Below, piece after piece: positions 1 through 11,531 of a stretch of 30,000 nucleotides of DNA. Within the stretch, counting starts at the first letter, position 1, and every line of letters begins with the position of its first letter. The stretch lies in assembly GCF_964340395.1 (NCBI RefSeq), contig NC_135556.1, positions 7,320,001 to 7,350,000 of the forward strand, given 5' to 3'. Made by a program: the position numbers and the translations under genes. Source of the stretch: Glandiceps talaboti (lineage: Eukaryota > Hemichordata > Enteropneusta > Spengelidae). Under the pieces are notes generated by a model. That model worked only from the letters and a program-made list of their open reading frames with translations, had not been told where the DNA came from and made no database searches.

Positions 1-240
1 GGTCAAATGTCAATGACGGGCATAGTAGTATATATATTTATTTTGTAATTTTATTGTAATGGCAATATGTTGACGATGGTTGCTTTCTTCTCCGAAAATC
101 TCAAAGTAAATATTTCGAAGAACCTCACAACATACACTATTATTATATTGTTTTTTGAAAGTTGGTGAACGATTAACACAGCATCGGCCAAACCATTGAT
201 ACGTCTACTGTCACAAATCAAACGTTGGTCTCTCTTTCAG

Positions 241-524
241 GTGCCGATCGTTATTCCGATCATTTTCGTCTTGGTTATTCTGTTCCTTGAAGTAACAGCC
301 ATAATTGCTGCACCCATTGAAGCATGTGTTGGTTTAGGTATCATACTGACTGGTCTGCCTGTCTACTTTTTCGGCAAATGGAAAACTAAACCTAAACTTT
401 TCACAAGCGTTTGTGGTAAGATACGAGACTGGCCATAGTTCAACATTACTCTCAGCATACAGACACGATGTTGACTTTTCATTTCACTATTATTCATCTT
501 TGAGAGGGGTGAGGTGTGTGTATG

Positions 525-575
<51 letters not shown>

Positions 576-622
576 ATGTGTGTCTCTGTCTGTCTGTATG
601 TCTGTCTGACTGACTGACTGAC

Positions 623-654
<32 letters not shown>

Positions 655-1134
655 TGTGTGGGTGTGTGTGTGTATGTGGTGGTGGTGGTGGAGGGGATGT
701 AGCAGATAAAGGGTATTACAATTTACATAGATAAGAAGCCCCTTCTACATCTACGCCCCAAAAATACAATTTAGGGTAGAAACAAAATTGCTTCACGTTA
801 CGTTTTTACAAATAGTTGTCTCATCTATAGGTATGATGCAGACATTGCATCGTATATTGTCTACACAAAGATAGAATTAGTACCCAAAACAATCTTACTT
901 TATCCAATTGTGTATCATCTTTACCCATATTACACATGATAATTTATAGTTGTTGGTAGATTGGGTAGGATTCACTTGTATACATGATTGCGGCATTGAT
1001 GAAATATGATTTAATTATGATTAACTGCTACAGAGTCAATTTAAAAGTCAATGTACATTATTTTCTCAGATTCAACAACTATGGTCCTCCAAAAATTCTT
1101 GTATGTGGTCAGACAAGAAGAGAAAACATACTAA
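241..1134 (+). CDS. SLC7-family (LAT-type) amino acid transporter light chain, last two exons (3' partial)
   Basis: Two exons, 241-415 and 1070-1134, splice in phase 1 and give the last 79 residues. The upstream acceptor is a pyrimidine tract plus CAG at 238-240. The donor is GTAAGA at 416 and the second acceptor is TTTTCTCAG ending at 1069. The first exon encodes one or two hydrophobic helices (VPIVIPIIFVLVILFL, then GLGIILTGLPVYFFG) followed by WKTKPK. The second exon encodes MVLQKFLYVVRQEEKTY and a TAA stop. This matches the end of the LAT/b0,+AT/xCT group, where the last helix reads roughly SGLPVYFFG, then a KPK turn, then a short cytoplasmic QK-hydrophobic-VV tail. These proteins are 12-helix plasma-membrane exchangers that pair with an SLC3 glycoprotein. 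The rest of the gene lies upstream of the window. The best match in memory is the LAT1/LAT2/asc branch; the exact paralogue is not decided. Confidence 0.85.
416..1069 (+). repeat. Last intron of the SLC7 gene with (CTGT)n and (GT)n microsatellites
   Basis: The intron between the two SLC7 exons holds a (CTGT)n tract at about 526-610, a short (CTGA)n run, and a (GT)n tract at about 622-678. An open frame of Cys-Leu-Ser-Val repeats through this tract is only the microsatellite read in frame. Nothing else is recognised up to the acceptor at 1069. Confidence 0.8.
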
Positions 1135-1140
1135 CAGAGT

Positions 1141-1725
1141 GATATGAACAAACTCGTCAACATGGATAAACTCGTTAATGAGAACAAACTATTTGCTTTG
1201 GACAAACACGTTGCGATGGATACATTCATTGATCATGATATAGACTAATTCGTTGATATGGACAGACTCTTTGCTATGGACAAACTCATTGCTATATACT
1301 AATTCGTTGCTATGGACAAACTCGTTGCTCTTTATTAACTCGTTATGGACAAACTCGTTGACATGGACTAACTCGTTGGTATAGACAAACTAGTTGATGT
1401 GGACAAACTATCTGTAATGGACAAACTCGTTGCTATCTACAACTACTCGTTGCTATGGACACACTCATTACTATAGATTACTAACCCGTAAAGGACAAAC
1501 TCGGTGCTATGGACCAATTCGTTGCTGTAGATTAACTCGTTGGTATCGACAAACTCGTTTGAATGTACTAACTCAGTTGGTATGGACAAACCAGTTGGTG
1601 TTGACAATTATTTGCAATGGACAAACTCGTTGTTATGGACTAGCTCGATGCTATAGATTAACTCGTTATGGACAAACTTGTTAATATGGACTAACTCGAA
1701 GCGGGTCAGACGAAATGAAACCAGT
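1141..1725 (+). repeat. Degenerate minisatellite, unit about 18-20 bp, in the SLC7 3' UTR or flank
   Basis: Starting seven bases after the SLC7 stop codon, a short unit recurs some 25-30 times. It is close to ATGGACAAACTCGTTGCT, with a frequent variant ATGGACTAACTCGTTG. Units vary by substitutions and by one or two bases in length. A relic of the same unit reappears at about 2367-2430, so the array may once have been longer and been split by the intervening sequence. Its position implies that it is transcribed in the SLC7 3' UTR if the polyadenylation site is the AATAAA at 2341. Confidence 0.85.
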
Positions 1726-2099
1726 TAGTATTGGTGACCAGGATCCAGTAATACCTCTTTCTTCTGAGGAAACTTAAGTTTCAATGTTAGCACCCATGTT
1801 CTAGTCTCTGTATATCGCTGCTGCATCGAGAGTGTTTTAACTTTTATCGTGATTGGTAACCTTTCTGTTAGGGATAACACAAGACCATCGAGAGTTGTAA
1901 ATATATGTAGTATATTTGTAGGAATAAGACTTACTCAGCTCGAAGAATTGCACAAACAGTCTCTCCATAGGAAAGGACTGTCAATTTTAAATGATTAATT
2001 TCATCATTGTCTTCTGGTCGACGTTTGCATTTACCTAGGGCTCAAAAAAGTACCTTTACGAAGTAGTTTATCCCGTCGGCTATTATCGTTTTAAATATG

Positions 2100-2153
2100 A
2101 GCATGTCTAAAGCCCTCAGCATGTCTTAAACCCTCAGCATGTCTAAAGCCCTC
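2100..2153 (+). repeat. Three tandem copies of an 18-bp unit
   Basis: The unit AGCATGTCTAAAGCCCTC occurs three times head to tail at 2100, 2118 and 2136. The middle copy differs at two positions. It lies in the stretch between the minisatellite and the candidate polyadenylation signal. No function can be assigned. Confidence 0.8.
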
Positions 2154-2340
2154 ACAGAGGGCCAGGCTCCTCTTTCAGTCGAAATCGTTAGCCAGTTACT
2201 GGCACAGTTGGTTAATTGCTTGCAATTGTAGTGTGCTTATTCTCTGGAAGAGGGTTTGTTTATTTTACTCATTGTCTTTGTAAGTGGTATTCGTTGTTTC
2301 TATCACCTGTGCCAAAGGCACACTCCCATGTTTAGTGGAC

Positions 2341-2346
2341 AATAAA
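2341..2346 (+). terminator. Candidate polyadenylation signal AATAAA (SLC7 gene or an embedded retroelement tail)
   Basis: AATAAA at 2341 is the first canonical signal after the SLC7 stop and would give a 3' UTR of about 1.2 kb. It is followed by a run of CTTAT-like words up to 2370. That resembles the 3' end of some non-LTR retrotransposons, so the signal could belong to an inserted element instead. The two readings cannot be separated here. Confidence 0.45.
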
Positions 2347-2537
2347 AGCATATCGTATCTTATATATTATCTTATTTGAACTCGCTCGTTGCTAGATGAA
2401 ATGGACTAAGTCGTCGGTACGGACAAATACCAGGGATAAGATTCTACGTACGGTTAACAATACCCATCTTTTACATTTATGGTATTCCAACAGTTTGGTC
2501 AAAACAATTGCTCTTTTCAAACGCACAAAGCCTCAGT

Positions 2538-2930
<393 letters not shown>

Positions 2931-3006
2931 TGATATGTTCAGTTCTGATATTAATAGTATAAAGTGATTCATCGTTAAAATGTAAATTTAGTGATGTTGT
3001 CCTTGA

Positions 3007-3393
<387 letters not shown>

Positions 3394-3669
3394 CATGAGA
3401 TCGTGTCCATACTGGAAGGAATCACAATGACAACGAATTCAACAGGTATTCAGGTTCTCGGGCCGATCTATACCTGCACTTCTTTCATACTCTAGTCTGT
3501 AGTTTGTTAAATTTCGTCGTAAGTTTCAATATACTGGTAAATATATATGATAACTAAAATGTAACTCCGGGACTTTGTTTTGACCAATTGATGACATGTA
3601 AGCATTAACGTCGTCTAAACATACTATGTTATTTATGGTGCAGGTATTTCTCGAGTGTTGTCATAGAAA

Positions 3670-3677
3670 TCACGTGA
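3670..3677 (+). promoter_or_regulatory. Palindromic E-box TCACGTGA upstream of copy A
   Basis: TCACGTGA lies about 100 bp before the start codon of copy A, in the conserved upstream block. Unit B has lost this site to AACGTGA but has another CACGTG at 13919-13924, at nearly the same distance. Such sites are bound by bHLH-zip factors (USF, MITF/TFEB types) in animals. That it works here is inference. Confidence 0.35.
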
Positions 3678-3770
3678 CCACTCAGCCACATACTTGTTTT
3701 CTTTGTGGACATATTAAGAGTGATATCAGTGTAATAAGTTTGTTGTCACTTCTGTACACAGATCGAAATA

Positions 3771-6700
3771 ATGGCCAGTGAGAAAGGTAAGGTACAAACA
3801 TTTTAGTTTTCATTTAATACAGTGACTATCCGCGAATTCAGGCAAATAGTGATTTTTTTGTGTGCTATGTAGTGCAATGATATATATTGTCGGTCAGAAG
3901 TCAAAAGTGGGTTGATTGTATACAGCAGTATGGATAGTTTATTGCATTAACACTGATAAGAGAAATAGAAACATTTGACTAGTTTAACATCAAGGTTATA
4001 CCTACAAAAGTGCCAACCTTACTTGATCAAAAGCATGTTGTATGAAGGAATGTTATATTATGATCAGTTATATTTGTTGTAAAAAAAATACCATGAGATT
4101 ATTGTTACCTTTCTGCATAGTTGAATGCTTTGGTTTACTAAATACTTCAGAGAGATGTACAGGGAACCTTCCTTTATACCAAACTGAAAGCTCACCCCCA
4201 ATCTGCTACAGAACTTTTTCAGGGCGTGTCAGCTCTGTGGCCGACTGCCAACACTTAAAATATAAACATTTCGACATTTATTGCAGTTGTCTGGATTTCA
4301 AGGCGAAATTTCTAAATTATGTTTATCAGGAGTGTTTGAACTTTGCTTTTGTACCGGTAATAACGACTAGTGACAAACTTCTAGCAGCTCCTGAACCGCG
4401 GGCTAGTAACTTCCAGAAATATTTAAGGTTCCCGTGACAATGTGCATGCAGTCAGATCTTTATTTTACCGGCTTATGGTATTAGGCGAAACGAAACGAAA
4501 TTAAATACATTTCTCAGTGCAGTGTATTATAAGTGATACAAATTACTTTGACATTATTTTCAATCGTTTTATGTATTTCCTTACTACATTCAGATGTAGC
4601 AACAATTATAGTGCGCCTACAATTTCATTCTGAAAATGTTTTGGGACATGTATATATGAACATACGGATGGAGAAGGGTATGGGAGGAGGTATCCCCTCC
4701 TGCAGTAGCAATTTTTGATGTATTACAGTTGTTCATGTGTCATTTCACGACACCAAAATAACACCACACTTCTTGTTTTCCAAAGTGACCCCCCACTTCA
4801 AGTGGTGTTCTTCAAAATGTCAATCACTTCAAGTGGTGTTTTACACAATGTCGCCCACTTCAAGTGGTGTTCTTCAAAATGACCCCGTCCCCTTAAACAC
4901 ACACACACACACACACCAAAAACACTGCCCAAGTCAGTTAAAAGATGACTGCCCCTTGGCAGAAAATATTATGTGTTATATACACAAATAAGACATGCTG
5001 CCAGTAATATGTGATCAACGATGGCATTGCGGTTGCTTGCATGAAGTGAACTTCAAGCAGAGACAATTTACATAAAGACAACAAGATATGTGACACAAAA
5101 CACCAGCCGGTGCATCTGCTGTTGGTTGACGGAAAGCTTTATGACTTTATTTATATCTGTCATGTTCTAACATACATAGTGTTCTAGGACAGTCACTGTT
5201 CATGCCGACTCATTTACTTGCGTAATGTATAATGACACTACCGTTGTCCTGACCTATAGTGGTCTGAGTCCTAACGTTGTACAGTCTAGTTCCTGACCTA
5301 TTATGAAGATAATGCTAGTGTATAATCGGAATACGGTTGTCAGGAACTTATAGATGTTACTGTATACAGTTGTATACGGTATTTACTTGCTCACAAAAGA
5401 GCAAAAGTGGTACAGTGTAACACGTCACCTGCAGTGATTGATTACACTAATCTCAAGTGACTTCCTTTACTACGAAAGCGGTCAGGAGAATTCCGACTTC
5501 CAACTTGCAACTTCCGACTTCCGACTTCCAACTTCCAACTTCCGACTTCTGACTTCCAACTTCCAACTACATATGTATATTTTACTTGATACCAAACGGG
5601 CCAGGATGGTATGTGTATGTTACTTATATAAACTGCTGATAACATTACAAAAGGTTGTACAAGACACACCATAGCACATACAATTTCTCGGTAGGGTTGG
5701 TCCTTGAATTTTGAAATGTTACATCTTAATTTTGGTGAAAATGAAAACGAGTGGTTGTATTTTTGATTGTGGAATGTTTAATCTATTACAAAATAATTGG
5801 CAAGAAACAGCATGAATACTTAGATATAGGTACATTAGTGTTATCTGTCCGACACAACACACAGCCAAAATGGAATGAGCGATGGGAGGGGGGAGATATT
5901 TAATTTGCGTATTCTGACAACAAACTGAGGTCTGTACACCACACGTGTTTTTCCATTGAAAATGTCACACAGTCACAATGTTTCCACCATAATTGAAGTC
6001 ATCGTCTTACAAATTACAGGATATATGATCATAGCAAAGCTGTGCACCACTAACACCACCATCAGCATGTGCGTGTTGAACTTCCTTCTGTCCCACTAAA
6101 TTCACCTTAAGTTTACAAGTAGCATTTTGTTCTCTCATCGCATGTAGACAATTTCACACTCCTGCATAGGCCATAGCTCTATCAGTGTCGCCCTTCAATC
6201 AAAATAGAAATACATTTACGTTTTTGATTTCGTTAGCTAAAGTCATTCCTGATTTGTCCAGCAATTGTCCAGATCATCTGTGAGCGTTTGTGAGTGTTAT
6301 CATATATAGGTTGGATTTAATACCGACGCCATTTTTTCTGAGCAGTAGCAATAACTCGGAAAAAGTGAAAATGGCAATTCTTAGGCAATATTTATCTTTA
6401 TTTTCATTAATATTGGATATTTATTTTTATTTTCATTTCTGCTATTTTGTTATCACCATTCAATTACTAGCTATACCGAAGGCTCTCAACAAGGGACTCG
6501 CCGCCGCTGGTTTGGCTAAATATATGTCTTTGAATTCGCTCGAAAATGTGTCACCAAAATGGAGTGTTCCATTACAACTTTTGATTATATAAGTAGTAAC
6601 TTTTGCAACACTGTTAGTTAGATGCATAAAGACCATTATACATATACTAGAGGGTTGAAGTTTATCTACAAACATAATACAAAACAGAAATATGAGTTAT

Positions 6701-6891
6701 CAGACTGTCTTTGATAATATTAAAAGGTCCACTGTAGCCTATGTAATTTGTCATTATAAGACCTTGCCAATTAAAAGACACATTACATGCATGGGAGATT
6801 GACAAACCATGTATATGCTAATTATGCTAATTACTAATTAATTAAGAATCATTGATAAATTTTACATGAAAGGTGTTTGATGATGAATGAA

Positions 6892-6942
<51 letters not shown>

Positions 6943-7014
6943 ATTTAAAAGAAATAAATGGAAGGATCAAATAATTGATAAATTTTACATGAAAGGTGTT
7001 TGATGATGAATGAA

Positions 7015-7057
<43 letters not shown>

Positions 7058-10000
7058 ATTTAAAAGAAATAAATGGAAGGATCAAATAATTGATGGAGTA
7101 GATTATTCGTATTTTGTTAGAGTGATAATTGATGATAACTTTCCTGGAAGCCACACATTTCATAGGTAAAAGCAAAGATACGTACCGCGTACATTAATGC
7201 GTGTCTTTTTGAAATTGCGTCATATAGTCCCATAATCTACCCTTATTTCATTATATAACTGACTTGTTCTTCCCCACATTACATATGGTATGGAGGTGTG
7301 AAGCAACACCTATCGCACACACCTGACTTTCCCAGGTCAAGTCAAAGATAAAATCAGCTTGTGGTCTTGACATATTCAAATATTAAATAAATTAACTTTA
7401 AAAACGAAGTGAGATTTACACTCAAACTGATAAGTAACTGTGAGATGATTGGTAATGGTACAGAAATAAAGGAAATAAGATAATAGAGGAAGGGCCCTCC
7501 AAAGAAATTATTAATGATATGTCATGTCCCACCTAAAAGCATCTTATGTTTCGAACAGTGCTAATACATGTAATGTGCAAAAAATAGACTTATGTTGCCT
7601 TTCATGTCATTTCAAAGATGATTTCTATATTGCTGTAACATTATAATACAAACACACCTGAATTCAAACAATTCACAGAGGGATGTAACAAAATCTACAA
7701 ATGTATAAATACTCATCTCAATACTTGTCTGTAAGAGTTATTTAATATGTGTCCGTGTTATTTAAATAGCACAACATTCAAAAGAATCAAGTTTAAGCCT
7801 AATTGATGTCTAGATATGAAAAGATATATTTTACTAAAAACAATATACAGTTCAATTTACAAACCGAAGATTATGTTGTCAGTAATCGGGCTTTAAAGGA
7901 AATATTAAGGGTAGAACATGCCAAGTAATAACTAGTAAAGCCAAACTTTATTGTAAAATGTAATTAAATACCTCAAAGGATGCCATAGCTCATAGTGAGA
8001 AATTAAAGTTTCAACTGCCAGGTATTGAGACAGAACAGAATGTGAACATTTTTTTTCACTTTTATTAAAACAAATTGAAGATAATGACCAAAAGGTGACG
8101 GAATATTGATAGAATCAAGGGGCATTTTTTTTCTCTGAGAGAGTTACCAAAACTATTGGGAAGAAGACAATAGGTTTAGGAATACAGCATCTCAAATACT
8201 GCCAACGTCGAGGTTGTATTATTATTGTGTAGCTACGATTGCAGCCATAAATCATTTCTGAACGATCATCTGGACATACACCGTGATACAAAATCACATA
8301 ATGAAAACAGAATCTTCTCCTTACACAAATTATTATGTCTAATAGAGTGAATATTTATAAAACCAACAACCCATGAATGGTACTCCCGCCCAGGTTTGAC
8401 AATTTGATAATGATGTTCATCTGATTTTTAAGGTCAAGACATATCGAAAGACACTTTAATTCAATGCATACTTTAAAGCGAAAAAACCTCTCAACATCTT
8501 GACGATAATTACATTAATGAAATCAAATTAATCAAATTAATCAAGACACTTTATCTATTGCTTAGCTTACGTAAACCTTGCAGTGGTTTAATGGTTAAAA
8601 AGTTATGTTCACTCAAAATCGAGTGTCAATGACTATTGAACAAAAAATGTCATGTACACTTACTAATTGTTTTGAATGTTAATTACACTAATTAACACTT
8701 GCTTAGCATGCATGTTTATCTAAAAAAGGAGGAATTTAATGATGAGAGTAAGGGATTTAATTAGTCCAATACCTAATGATAGACATACTACTAACAAGGG
8801 CGTTCAAGAAAATGTATAGTTATTGTACGTTACAAGTAATCAGTATCCTTAATTAAAGTAATTGAAAATAGACATATTAAGTTTGTTTAAATTCCACAGC
8901 AATGGTTGCACGATCGTACAGTGACTCCAAAGTAATTACTCACCTTCAGACCTACCCATAGACATGTTACTTGCATAGGTTTTTTAAACAAATGATATCT
9001 CATGAATATTATTTTTCACTAACTATGTTAATTAAGAAACACCATTTTTCACCATGTTCCACCACTTAGATTTTTTCTAGACTGTTGGTATGTTATTCAG
9101 CATAATATTCTAAGCAAGGTACACTTAAAATTATGTCTGTTGCAATTATGTTTGGGTTCGGCCAAATTTTCCACTAGATTGACTGGACTAATAGGCTAGG
9201 CTTGGGTCCCTAATAAAGACAGAATGAGGGAACAAGATCGATATATCGCGGCTACATTCGTTATGTATGACCAATTTCTTTAATTTAGCGCACGGTACAC
9301 AAGTATGAAGAAGAAAAAGTTGATCTTAATAAACCAGAAAAGAGATTTTGCGTATTTATGTGATACCTTTCTTTAACCCAATATTTGCCTTCTTTAATTA
9401 GTCACACTTTATATTTCTTCAGATACCAAAAAGAATGTCGAAGAAGAAACAGGGCGAAAAGGTTACTGTGTTTTCATGGTGATAGTAGTTCTGTGGATGG
9501 TTTTCGGGTTTACATTGATGTTCATTAACGTCGGGATCGCAGGTTACTGTCTCCAAGTCCATGCGATTACCACGACCATTTGTAACATCACATCTTCGAC
9601 ATTTCCATTGGCAGACGAGCTTCGAGTAGCCGCTGAAGTACTTGAACCAGTCTTTACAGTGTTGGTGGTTGTTACAGTATTGGTATATATGTCATACAAC
9701 CAACAAGGAACGTTTTGCAGGAAATGTTGCTGTGGACTCGCGGTTGACAAACTAAGTCCACTCTTTCAGAAATATTGGTTCACTACTAATCTAACAACAG
9801 TTATTCTGTTATGGCCTTATTACTTTCTTGTATTCGGTTTAAACATTGGAAAGATATCCCAGGGTGCCGTACGATACACCACACTTCCGTTTGGATTAAC
9901 GGCGTGGTTCACTTTAATCGTTGTATTGAACGAAGCCGATGGCTTGACCGAGGTTTTCTGGATGACACAGGATCCAGGGAACACCAAGATGCCGAGAATT

Positions 10001-10884
10001 TCCAAACTGATTTTAGTTTTCGGCAGCTTGTCAAATTTCGTAGAATTTCTCATACACACTATATACATCGGGCATACATTTTTTACAGTCCAGACTGATA
10101 TTAATTTAGTGCATTACCTGGATATCATTGGAATGTCTCTAACCCTTAGCACGAGGTAGGTTTTCATTTCGCCCAAATCAGATACAAAATAATACTAATT
10201 TCTACTAATTTCTGGTGTCCATTAGCAAGCACGTCATGCATCGTATATCTAACATTTATTGCCTGGCTATGAGGGCGCTAGTAAGCTGGACACGATCTAA
10301 GTCAGTCATCGAAGCCTTTATGACAGCCTTAATGATGTGACATTATGTGTTATATAAGGTCAGGTATTAACCTACACCCTGTAAATGTTAAGAGTAACCT
10401 AAGACCTCTATTAACATTAGACATAAAATGAATGCCTTCCCTGGAAGTAAAGCCTATAGATTGTTGTTCCTGTACGTAGTAATTATTGGAATGCAAAACT
10501 GTGATATCATGTGTTACATACATCAATAATGCATATGTTCAATAATTTCGTTTATCCAATAAAAGCAGGGTATTTAATTTATGTTAGGGTACCACCGAAG
10601 TTTTAAATCACAGCATTTCTTAATATACCCTCTGCCATATTCTAAAAAATATTAAGTACCCCCTTCATCCACATCCCACTCAGGCTTATTTTGTAAATGC
10701 AGCCTTACTTTGATTTTTCAGGTACAATTTGGCATCCTGCTTTGCTCGATTGGTATACGTTGGTGACAAAGACTTCAAGGTACTTCAAGATCCATGGGAA
10801 AAATGTAACAGAAGAAAATTTAAAAAAAATTATGGTCATTTATCTGAAGACAACCAGCATGAATTACAATGTACATGTATATGA
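3771..10884 (+). CDS. Unrecognised multi-pass membrane protein, copy A (intact, 303 aa, three exons)
   Basis: The exons are 3771-3786, 9423-10155 and 10722-10884, joined in phases 1 and 2 across GT-AG introns of 5636 and 566 bp. The start ATAATGGCC is conserved in copy B. The second exon begins after TTCTTCAG and the third after TTTTCAG; the stop is TGA. The predicted protein starts MASEKD and has about six hydrophobic segments, near residues 24-49, 78-97, 126-145, 160-175, 200-222 and 233-255. A glycosylation-type site (NIT, residue 60) lies between the first two, a cysteine cluster CRKCCCG is at 104-110, and a basic, polar tail ends the protein. I do not recognise the family. It resembles no receptor or transporter signature I know, and I see no GPCR DRY or NPxxY motif. 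The tandem copy B supports these exon limits. A 5' UTR exon is possible but not identified. Confidence 0.75.
4794..4886 (+). repeat. Three copies of a 31-bp unit with a CACTTCAAGTG hairpin core
   Basis: CACTTCAAGTGGTGTT starts at 4794, 4825 and 4856, an exact 31-bp spacing. A decayed fourth copy may lie just before at about 4767. The core CACTT-C-AAGTG is self-complementary around its central base. A (CA)n tract follows. Confidence 0.8.
5489..5567 (+). repeat. Heptamer tandem repeat (ACTTCCA / ACTTCCG), about 11 copies
   Basis: The heptad ACTTCC(A/G) recurs without interruption with rare single changes such as ACTTGCA and ACTTCTG. As the period is 7, all three frames on both strands stay open across it, which explains the Ser-rich open frames on each strand. 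Confidence 0.85.
6851..7096 (+). repeat. 123-bp tandem duplication containing (AAAT)n arrays
   Basis: The sequence beginning ATTGATAAATTTTACATG at 6851 repeats from 6974. Each copy runs through a (AAAT)n array into AATTTAAAAGAAATAAATGG and GGATCAAATAATTGAT. Apart from array length the copies look identical, so the duplication is recent. Confidence 0.9.
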
Positions 10885-11336
10885 GACATGAGTAGTCATG
10901 TCTGCTACGTCCAATGGTGCAATGGTGTATCGATGAAAGAATACTATTAATTAAGGTGAAAAAAAGAGTTTCACTTTGATGTTTTTGGGGTATACAGTAC
11001 CCTGACATCACCAACGTCAAAATTGTGGTGCCATGACCAGAGACAATACATGGATCTAGATCTCACTGGAAGATTATTGGATGTCCATATGTACACAGCA
11101 ATATATTTGCACACAGACAACGTGTCCATGTTGGGAATCAAACGACATATTCTAATTATTTGTTTATTAGTTACTAAGGTCACCAAAATAGTGCTATGAT
11201 ATGCACTTTGACTCATTTGATCCAAAGTATGTAGTAATGACACAATACTTTTGTATTCAAAGGTAATTAAGAATACCAAATCAAAATGTGCGATCACAAA
11301 TGGACTTTGTTGCCTCCGAGGTAATATTAATATATA

Positions 11337-11386
11337 TGATACAGTTAGACCAATAAGAAAGTTTTCGCATTGGTCAAACTGTATCA
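11337..11386 (+). other. Conserved stem-loop downstream of copy A
   Basis: TGATACAGTTAGACCAAT pairs with ATTGGTCAAACTGTATCA: 17 base pairs with one A-A mismatch around a 14-base loop. It lies in the transcribed 3' UTR if the AATAAA at 11526 is used. The same structure is present in unit B at 18086-18136. There the loop has changed, but the stem has one substitution that still allows a G-U pair. Confidence 0.6.
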
Positions 11387-11525
11387 CACTGTAAAGGCCA
11401 TGAACACCTATGTTTCTCAAAGTCCTTGATCTGATGTCACCATCAACAACGGATGGATACCAAGGTTGTCATGGTAACCAACTGGATAATATTTGGTAAT
11501 TCCAAGTTTTCGCCGTAAATTCGTC

Positions 11526-11531
11526 AATAAA
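11526..11531 (+). terminator. Candidate polyadenylation signal of copy A
   Basis: AATAAA lies 640 bp after the copy A stop codon and is conserved at the equivalent place in unit B (18276-18281). No nearer canonical AATAAA was seen after the stop. Confidence 0.4.

Larger units (their letters stand above)
3787..9422 (+). other. Intron 1 of copy A: noncoding, with several simple tandem repeats
   Basis: Only the first 340 bases or so and the last 130 bases align with intron 1 of copy B; the rest is unique to A. It holds the tandem repeats listed separately at 4794, 5489 and 6851, and a (CA)n tract at about 4896-4917. Open frames at 4042-4437, 6290-6592 and 8115-8297 (minus) have no recognisable domain, splice context or homologue in copy B. 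I see nothing recognisable in 7100-9290. Confidence 0.6.

Noticed and set aside
4042-4437. 131-codon frame in intron 1 of copy A
   Set aside because: No recognisable domain. It is absent from copy B and lies in an intron; it fits chance in AT-rich DNA.
6290-6675. Overlapping plus and minus frames with an Ala-rich patch
   Set aside because: Neither frame has splice signals or a known motif, and the two contradict each other.
10971-11420. Minus-strand frame of 149 codons, partly shared with 17627-18127
   Set aside because: The two share sequence only because the DNA is duplicated. Copy B has an internal deletion and runs into a TA array, and no domain or codon pattern supports coding.
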